A program made the position numbers and the translations under genes. Shown here in pieces: positions 58,728 through 64,000 of a DNA stretch of 64,000 nucleotides (position 1 is its first letter; every line of letters starts with the position of its first letter). The stretch lies in assembly GCF_022213065.1 (NCBI RefSeq), contig NZ_JAKLJA010000033.1:1-64000 (forward strand), read 5' to 3'. The stretch comes from Paraburkholderia tagetis. Its GTDB lineage: Bacteria; Pseudomonadota; Gammaproteobacteria; Burkholderiales; Burkholderiaceae. Below the pieces are notes generated by a model. The model was not told the origin of the DNA. It was given only the letters and a program-made list of their open reading frames with translations, and searched no databases.

Positions 58728-58816
58728 GGGGCATGGCTCCCTGCGGGCGCGATGCCCCACAGGGATAAAGAGAAAAAACCGGCAGCGCCGGTTTGGTTCG
58801 ATGCGTCGGAGACGCG
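58728..58816 (-). promoter_or_regulatory. Full three-part structured leader of the methylase-like gene
   Basis: Minus strand: hairpin GCGTCTCCGACGC then ATCGA (58798-58816); hairpin CCGGCGCTGCCGG followed by TTTTTTCTC (58779-58791); then CCCTGTGGG/CCCGCAGGG with GGGGCAT pairing to ATGCCCC (58728-58764). Confidence 0.7.
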
Positions 58817-58908
58817 GGTGATTTCGCTATCGTAAGTGGGAATCGTCGCAGGATGCCCGTGTAAAGAGCGCTGCTACGCATGAGCTTTCGCTCTGAGCGA
58901 GACGCCTC

Positions 58909-58943
58909 TTATCCACAGTTTCTGGTGGCAACTCTGTGGATAA
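58909..58943. promoter_or_regulatory. Inverted pair of DnaA-box sequences
   Basis: TTATCCACAG (58909-58918) and CTGTGGATAA (58934-58943) are perfect consensus DnaA boxes in opposite orientation, 15 bases apart. They lie between the methylase-like gene and the divergent membrane gene. A replication or DnaA-control role is possible, but no initiator gene or AT-rich unwinding region is seen beside them. Confidence 0.5.
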
Positions 58944-59075
58944 CAGGATTCGAAACAACCTGCCGGGCCGCTTTGGCGCCCATATCGGCGGGCTTTCCCG
59001 CCGCATGAGGCCTGGCGCGCGCCGGAGAATGAACGTGGGCGGGCAATCGGGCCACGCTCATGTCAGGAGATATCC

Positions 59076-59795
59076 ATGCTGGATCTGAAGAAGCCGCGTG
59101 CGTGGGCAGGCTCGCTCGTTTTCGCTCTCTCGGCCGCGGCAACGGCGCTTGGCGTACTTTGGTTGCTTAGCTTGACCACAAGCCGTCAGCCTAACGTTGC
59201 GTGCATCGTCGCCGTCTCCCTTGCGGTCGGACTGGGGCTCGAAGCCATCCGGCGCGTGAAGGTTGCCGAACTACGTAGGAATGTCGCCAAAGCAGACGAT
59301 CGCGCCGTCATGAAAATCACCATCAACGATATCGAAATCGGAGAGGTCCCGGAGCCACTCTTCGCCAACATGAAGCTTGTTGTCGCGAACGATGCGCGGA
59401 ACTACGTCGCCCAGTTCAGTACGATCCTGGGATCGATATGGCGCCACACCGTCTTGACGCTTGCTGTCACGGCAGCGCTCCTCAGCGTCTATCTTGCGTG
59501 GCAATGGCTGGTTAATCCGGCTGACTCCGCCCGCGCTATTCTCAGCTTCATCGCCTCGACGGAGACTCACGGAGATCCGGTGCAGAGTCTCGCGAACCGG
59601 TTGCATCTAGTGGCAAGCAGCGTCGCAAGCATCTTTGCCATGCTCTATATGCTGCTCGGCTGCGTGAGGATGACGTTTGGCGCACCCCTCTCCGTCTCCG
59701 GCGCGTTTCATGCGGACCTTCAACGTCGCGTACGCCTGATTCTCGGTACTCCGTCGGAGGGTGCGATGTCGTTTCGTCGAGTACGGCTTCAGTAG
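59076..59795 (+). CDS. Four-helix membrane protein of unknown function (239 aa)
   Basis: An integral membrane protein with two N-terminal helices (AGSLVFALSAAATALGVLWL; VACIVAVSLAVGLGLEAI) and two later ones (HTVLTLAVTAALLSVYLAWQ; VASSVASIFAMLYMLLGCV), with a 75-residue soluble part between. AGGAGATATCC precedes the ATG. It is alone on the plus strand, between the DnaA-box pair and the third palindromic operator. No family recognised. Confidence 0.65.
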   Translation: MLDLKKPRAWAGSLVFALSAAATALGVLWLLSLTTSRQPNVACIVAVSLAVGLGLEAIRRVKVAELRRNVAKADDRAVMKITINDIEIGEVPEPLFANMKLVVANDARNYVAQFSTILGSIWRHTVLTLAVTAALLSVYLAWQWLVNPADSARAILSFIASTETHGDPVQSLANRLHLVASSVASIFAMLYMLLGCVRMTFGAPLSVSGAFHADLQRRVRLILGTPSEGAMSFRRVRLQ

Positions 59796-59808
59796 CGCGT
59801 CCCTGTCC

Positions 59809-59862
59809 GTTTAGGCGCCTAAACGCTTAAACCCGGAATGATGCAGTTTTTGTGCAGCTTTC
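59809..59862. promoter_or_regulatory. Operator copy 3 plus shared block
   Basis: GTTTAGGCGCCTAAAC (59809-59824) and GCTTAAAC, then the block CCCGGAATGATG to GTGCAGCTTT (59832-59862). Nearly identical over 54 bases to the site before virB11. Here it lies upstream of the plus-strand genes from 59945 on. Confidence 0.6.
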
Positions 59863-59944
59863 CGGCTGACAGTCGGTCGAAACGGGCGAGAAATTCGCTG
59901 GCTTTTCCCCCTTCATCTTGCTCCCAAGGCGCGACGATGGACCG

Positions 59945-60139
59945 ATGTCCCCGACCGCCTTCACTTCCGGTGTTGCCTCGCTTCGCCTGCGCCGTGTCCG
60001 TTACCCGACGGACGCGGTAGCCCCCTGCGAAGGCGTAGTCACACAGCACGACGCGGACAACGAAATGGTGACCGTGCTCAACACCAACGATGGTTCTTTC
60101 TGGCACGGTCCGCAACGGCTGGTCGAAGTCGTGGCCTAG
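59945..60139 (+). CDS. Small hypothetical protein (64 aa)
   Basis: A compact soluble product (MSPTAFTSGVASLRLRRVRY; TQHDADNEMVTVLNTNDGSF; WHGPQRLVEVVA) with a small beta-barrel look. No clear ribosome site; start chosen by composition. It precedes the DUF1173 gene by 35 bases. Function unknown. Confidence 0.45.
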   Translation: MSPTAFTSGVASLRLRRVRYPTDAVAPCEGVVTQHDADNEMVTVLNTNDGSFWHGPQRLVEVVA

Positions 60140-60174
60140 TCTGCTCGTGGCGCCTCATCTAGGAGAACCCTCTC

Positions 60175-61392
60175 ATGTTCGACGTATCGTTCGACGGCGA
60201 GCGCGTGCCGCTCACCGAAGTGCAGGAACATCCAGCACGTTTCGCCCGCCGCCTTGAGCGCGCCAAGGTTGTCCCCGGCTTCGCACAGTGCCACTGCCGC
60301 ACGGACGCGCCTCGCAAGCTCGTGATCCGCCGCTATGGCTACCTCTTTCATCTGGCCGGCTGGCCCGACGATGGCGTGCATCACGTCGAGGGTTGCGACT
60401 TCCGAAAAAAGCCGGGGACCACAACGCGCACTGGCAGCGACCGCACCGCGGCCATCATCACTGGCGCGGACGGTCTGAACGTGCGGCTGGATGCGTCGAT
60501 GGTTCAGCGCGAAGTCTCGTCAGTTCCCCGATCACGCACTGGTGAGAGATCCTGTGGCACATCGCGACGATCCGCGCCGTTGCTTGCCTTTCTGCAGACG
60601 CTCTGGTCGAGCGCCGGCCTGACGTCATGGGCAGGATCAACGCCTGCGCGGGGCTGGGGCACAGTGAACTCGATGCTGCTCGCGGGACTTGGCGAGGACA
60701 CGCGAATAAACGGGTCTCCGGCGCAGGGGGTGCTCTATGTGATGCGGCGATACGAGGAAAGCGAGCGAGACGCGATCAATGCGGAGTTCGACGATTTCCT
60801 CCGCTGCGTGACCAACGACGGAAAGGTATGACGGCGTGCGCTGATACTGGGAGAGATCGGCGAGATCGCCGACGCCCGGTTCGGCAAGTCGGTCACGTTG
60901 TGCCAGCGCAAGCTTCGGTACTTCGCGACGGCCGGACAGATGGAGCGGACCGCAAAGAAGTACCCACACGCCTGGCGCGGCATTGGTGAGGGCTCCGCGC
61001 GCGTCGTTGCCCTCCTTCTCGTCGAACGCACGACAAAAGGACATCTGCGCATTGTCGACCTTGCCTTGATGCTCTGTTCGGCGGCGTTCCTACCCTGCGA
61101 CTCGATTCCCGAGGTGGCGATGGCCAATCGCCTCATCGCTGAACGCCGCACGTTCGAAAAACCAATCCGCGTGGCCGAAGGCGACGACATGTTGCCGGAC
61201 TTCGTACTGCTCGACACACGCCCCGCGACGCACATCGAGGTCTACGGCATGAACGGCGTGGAGAGTTACGAGCGGCGCAAGACCGAAAAGCAGGCGCAGC
61301 GTCTCTCGCGTGGCATCCCGGCGGTCGAATGGAATGTAGACCGCGAAGAATTGGAAGAGGTCGTGCCGCCGTCTCCCGTCAAGCGTACTTGA
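60175..61392 (+). pseudogene. DUF1173 protein interrupted by an in-frame TGA
   Basis: A single reading frame from 60175 to 61392 (405 codons) broken only by TGA at 60829-60831. The first part (FDVSFDGERVPLTEVQEHPA; LTSWAGSTPARGWGTV) and the second (RRALILGEIGEIADARFGKS; YFATAGQMERTAKKYPHAWR; VESYERRKTEKQAQRLSRGI) are consecutive parts of DUF1173. Function of the family is unknown. The stop is followed by C (TGA CGG), the context most prone to readthrough. If translated only to the TGA, the product is 218 residues. A strong AGGAG precedes the start. Nonsense mutation, readthrough or sequencing error are all possible. Confidence 0.65.
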
Positions 61393-61492
61393 CTTGGTGC
61401 AGAACTGGTTAGGCTGGATACGTTACCCCCGGTCAGCCACGAGCGCCGGCCGCTACCTCGATCTATCTCTAACCGACGCGAGAAACAGCACA

Positions 61493-62077
61493 GTGAACGA
61501 AAGCACAATCGAATCAGACTTCAGCGAGGGCCGTGAACTCGCCCACCACGGAAATTTCCGGGACGGCCGCGTCGCCGACGTCGCCGCCATCGCACCCGCC
61601 ACAACAGCGCAGCACGACGAGACGTGCAAATGCCGACGGCTTGGAGATTGGAAGGGTTTCCATCATCCGCTATGCGATAGAGCCTACGAAGACGAGGCCG
61701 CTGCACCCTCGCAGATTGGCGCGCCCCACGGCATCGATGCACCCCTGGAAACCGACCCGCTCCACGCATGCACACCTAAACCATCTCGACAACGAGCAGC
61801 ACGATTGCTGGCGAAGATCGCGACCGCACGCCTCGATCTTCGGGAAATCTCACCCTCTAATGAACGAGCCGCCGTTTCGTCCTCACTGGACGAGGCCGAG
61901 CGCTTGGCACGTGAGGTCATCGAAATTCCCGTCCCAGATTCCGTGCGAGCCGCCCTTGAGCGGATGTGCACCCCTCTGGATCAGTCGTGGCTCTCCGGCG
62001 CAACGGCGCAGGCGGACGCCAATTGCATGAAAGTAATCCGGGAATACTTCCTCGGCAGCACGGAGGCGCGAGGCTAA
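61493..62077 (+). CDS. Hypothetical protein (194 aa)
   Basis: The likely start is GTG 61493 (GAGAAACAGCACA upstream). The product has an N-terminal acidic part, a possible metal site (HDETCKCRRLGDWKGFHHPL with C-x-C and a later C), and a C-terminal helical part (SSSLDEAERLAREVIEIPVP). It ends directly before the DUF5131 gene, whose ribosome site lies in its last codons, so the two are cotranscribed. No family recognised. Confidence 0.5.
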   Translation: MNESTIESDFSEGRELAHHGNFRDGRVADVAAIAPATTAQHDETCKCRRLGDWKGFHHPLCDRAYEDEAAAPSQIGAPHGIDAPLETDPLHACTPKPSRQRAARLLAKIATARLDLREISPSNERAAVSSSLDEAERLAREVIEIPVPDSVRAALERMCTPLDQSWLSGATAQADANCMKVIREYFLGSTEARG

Positions 62078-62079
62078 AG

Positions 62080-63033
62080 ATGGAAAACACAACGATCGAG
62101 TGGGCCGACCACACTTTCAATCCGTTTATTGGCTGCACCAAAGTCTCGCCCGGCTGCGACCATTGTTACGCCGAGCAGTTGATGGACAAACGCTTGCACA
62201 AGGTCGTGTGGGGCGCGGGCCAAGAACGTATCCGGACAAGCACCGCCACCTGGCGGGAACCTGTTCGGTGGAACGCACAGCATGCCGAATTCGTCGCAGC
62301 GCACGGCCGACGTCAACGCGTGTTCTGCGCCTCGCTCGCGGATGTGTTCGACAACGAAGTGCCCGAAGCCTGGCGTGCTGACCTGTTCGACCTGATCGAC
62401 CGCACACCCAATCTCGACTGGCTGTTGCTCACGAAGCGCGTCGGCAACGTGATGCGGATGATCAACGAGACGGCGACGCGCCAGTTCGACCTCGAACGTC
62501 TGCACGAACCGCGGCTGCCGGACAACGTCTGGATCGGGCCAACAATGATCAATCGCGACGAAATGTTCCGCGACGCGGACAAGCTTCTCGCGGTACCGGC
62601 ACGCGTGCGCTTCTGGAGCGTCGAGCCAATGCTCGGCGACCTTGGAGAGATTCCTCTACACCTCATGCCGGATTGGGTCATTTGCGGCGGCGAAAGCGGC
62701 CCCCATGCCCGGCCGATGCATCCCGACTGGGTCCGCGATTTCCGCGATCAGTGCGCAAAGGCAGACGTTGCATTTCTGTTCAAACAGTGGGGCGAGTGGG
62801 CCCCCGGAGAGAACTGCGGAGGCCATGCAATGCGAGACGCCCGAACCGCGGAGTGGCTCGGAAACGGGTGGCACTTCGACGCGACGACGTCGACAGTCGC
62901 CGAATGCTTGCGCCACGACGACACACTGAAGCTTTATCGGTACGGCAAGAAGCTCGCCGGCAGGAAGCTCGACGGCCGTACATACGACGATTTCCCAAAA
63001 ACTTCCGGGTCACTTACGGACAGCCTGGCTTGA
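62080..63033 (+). CDS. DUF5131 (phage Gp37/Gp68) radical-SAM-like protein
   Basis: A 317-residue protein that matches phage Gp37/Gp68. It begins ENTTIEWADHTFNPF and has Cys19, Cys26 and Cys29 in CTKVSPGCDHCY, a CX6CX2C cluster suitable for a 4Fe-4S radical-SAM site. NLDWLLLTKRVGNVMRM, FWSVEPMLGDLG and VICGGESGPHARPMHPDWVR are family-typical. The reaction is unknown; the family is found in phages and plasmids, often with DNA-related partners. CGGAGGCGCGAGGCTAAAG precedes the ATG at 62080. Confidence 0.88.
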   Translation: MENTTIEWADHTFNPFIGCTKVSPGCDHCYAEQLMDKRLHKVVWGAGQERIRTSTATWREPVRWNAQHAEFVAAHGRRQRVFCASLADVFDNEVPEAWRADLFDLIDRTPNLDWLLLTKRVGNVMRMINETATRQFDLERLHEPRLPDNVWIGPTMINRDEMFRDADKLLAVPARVRFWSVEPMLGDLGEIPLHLMPDWVICGGESGPHARPMHPDWVRDFRDQCAKADVAFLFKQWGEWAPGENCGGHAMRDARTAEWLGNGWHFDATTSTVAECLRHDDTLKLYRYGKKLAGRKLDGRTYDDFPKTSGSLTDSLA

Positions 63034-63059
63034 CAGGACCGCGAGACTTAGACTCCAAG

Positions 63060-63551
63060 GTGCGCTCCGATAATATCGCCAACGGTTATCGTACCTATCA
63101 TCGTGGCATGACGTGCGATCGCTGCAGGTCATATGCCCTGCTACTCGACGAGAAGATATGGCCGACGTCGGCAGAGATCGCGAAGGCCATGAACGTCCCC
63201 GCGTCCCGCGTGTACAACGCACGGTCGATCGCCAAGATGCCGGAGGCGCTCGCCGATCTTTTCGGCCGAGAGAAAATCGCGCCCAGACTCGCCCGGACCT
63301 TGGAACATCTCCTCAACTTTGCGGGAGAGGCGCAGCTGATGGACCGCGCAGCGCTCGTACCTGAACACTCTAGCGTCGATGACAAGCTTACGGTTCTCGC
63401 CTACGGCACGCTTCCCCAGAGATCTGACGCAGTTCAGGTGAAGTTGGTTAATGAAGGCACAGCCATCCAGATCGAGGCGCATACGCTGGAGCTACTACTT
63501 TTGAGACCCTATCTAGAGCTCTTTCTTAAGCCGCCCTCCATCAAATCGTGA
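63060..63551 (+). CDS. ParB-like HTH protein lacking the N-terminal domain
   Basis: The product contains RSYALLLDEKIWPTSAEIAK and MNVPASRVYNARSIAKMPEA, which is the helix-turn-helix part of ParB/KorB-type proteins, then a C-terminal domain (LTVLAYGTLPQRSDAVQVKL; HTLELLLLRPYLELFL). The ParB/Srx nuclease domain is missing: the frame runs back into the DUF5131 gene. GTG 63060 or ATG 63108 are possible starts; CxxC (TCDRC) near the start is unusual. It may be a truncated ParB or a DNA-binding regulator. Confidence 0.5.
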   Translation: MRSDNIANGYRTYHRGMTCDRCRSYALLLDEKIWPTSAEIAKAMNVPASRVYNARSIAKMPEALADLFGREKIAPRLARTLEHLLNFAGEAQLMDRAALVPEHSSVDDKLTVLAYGTLPQRSDAVQVKLVNEGTAIQIEAHTLELLLLRPYLELFLKPPSIKS

Positions 63552-63654
63552 GGGCTGCGTCCCGAGTTGCGGCCCTTGCACCGCTCACCTTGCGGAATTG
63601 AAAACTGGCGTTGCGTGGATAATGACCGCTTATCATTCCACCACTCTCTCGCCA

Positions 63655-64000
63655 TGTACGAGCAGCTGATTCCCTGCGACCACTGCGGCGGCCGCCCAAC
63701 TGTCGGTCGCTCCCAACGTCTGGTCTGCAAGCTCCCGAACCCGCAGTACGACTACACCGAGTGGGGCCGCATGTCCGGCCCCCCACGCATTGGCGACCGG
63801 CTGCCGCGTCCGCGAGAGGTCCCGAAGACCGAACCTCTCGTCTGTATCTATTGCGCGGACTGCGGAATGCAAACGCCGTGGGAAGCAACTGGCCGCGATG
63901 AGAAGGCTGCGATGGACCGGTGCGGCGCGGTCTGGAACAGACGGCTGGCGCGTCCAGAAGCCGAGAAGACCGACGTACAGCGCCTCGTGGAGCGCGAGAT
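63655..64000 (+). CDS. Lar-like zinc-finger protein (partial, cut by window end)
   Basis: An open frame from ATG 63655 to the window end (115 codons seen). It starts MYEQLIPCDHCGGRPTVGRS and has CIYCADCGMQTPWEATGRDE further on, followed by RCGAVWNRRL. CxxC pairs plus A/C-W-N-R-R is the layout of restriction-alleviation (Lar-like) zinc-finger proteins, here with an extended middle. An inverted AT-rich repeat (TGGATAATGA...TTATCATTCCA, 63617-63641) upstream may be its operator or promoter. Confidence 0.5.

Noticed and set aside
17825..58764. Known preQ1 riboswitch before the dpdA-like gene
   Set aside because: The module is GC-rich and lacks the A-rich tail of preQ1 riboswitches; the same module precedes unrelated genes.
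16700..64000. CRISPR array
   Set aside because: The repeated leader hairpins first suggested spaced repeats, but distances are irregular, repeats are imperfect and each precedes a gene; there are no cas genes.
1..64000. tRNA or rRNA genes
   Set aside because: I looked for GTTCGA-type T-arms with acceptor stems and rRNA core words and found none with a complete fold.

Overview
The window looks like accessory DNA, most probably part of a large conjugative plasmid or an integrated conjugative element, from a beta-proteobacterium of the Burkholderia/Paraburkholderia/Caballeronia group. This rests on high GC, H-NS paralogues of the Burkholderiales type (one with an alanine/lysine-rich histone-H1-like tail), an ImuA-ImuB-DnaE2 mutasome with CTGT-N8-ACAG LexA boxes, a PRTRC cassette, and an SXT/TOL-like set of transfer proteins. 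I could run no database search; all family names come from reading the translated sequences.

Layout. 0-6.4 kb: an edge-truncated tyrosine recombinase, small unknown genes, two H-NS-like genes, then an AAA ATPase and a zinc-ribbon/PD-(D/E)XK nuclease that look like a defence pair. 6.8-15.5 kb: SOS mutagenesis genes imuA-imuB and dnaE2-DUF72-dinB, each transcription unit with its own LexA box. 16.8-24.7 kb (minus strand): a DNA-processing operon with a Gp3/RDF-like Cys-rich protein, an Mre11/SbcD-like phosphoesterase, a Rad50/SbcC-like ATPase and a tRNA-guanine-transglycosylase-like protein of the DpdA type. 25.3-27.3 kb (plus): three genes ending in a bactofilin. 27.3-41.1 kb (minus): UvrD-like helicase, coupling protein TraD, a degenerate TraI/MOBH-like protein, and VirB6, B5, B4, B3, B2 and B11. 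41.4-58.7 kb (minus): a MoxR-DUF3150-VWA/metallopeptidase module, many small unknown genes, the PRTRC cassette (ThiF, A, B, F, C, E, ParB) and an N6-methylase-like protein without its NPPY motif. 59-64 kb (plus): a membrane protein, a DUF1173 gene broken by an in-frame TGA, a DUF5131 radical-SAM protein, a ParB-like HTH fragment and a zinc-finger gene cut by the window end.

The most striking signal is not a protein. Between 17.8 and 58.8 kb the leaders of many minus-strand genes carry a recurring structured element. Full copies have (i) a small hairpin with flank CGCATCGA whose stem covaries (GCGT/ACGC versus GCGC/GCGC), (ii) a variable GC hairpin often followed by a U-tract, and (iii) an interleaved double stem with pseudoknot topology, placed just before the Shine-Dalgarno. 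It sits in front of parB, the methylase, dpdA-like, the MoxR ATPase and several tiny genes, so it may be an RNA-level control network of this element. A second network is suggested by three copies of a 16-bp palindrome GTTTAGGCGCCTAAAC followed by GCTTAAAC, and by a shared block of about 31 bp near 25.3, 41.3 and 59.8 kb.

Together the genes describe an element that moves by a type IV system, partitions with a PRTRC/ParB apparatus, processes or marks DNA ends and bases, and raises mutation under SOS. Several genes carry single lesions (in-frame TGA, homopolymer frameshift, one-base frameshift), which could be real decay, recoding or sequencing error.
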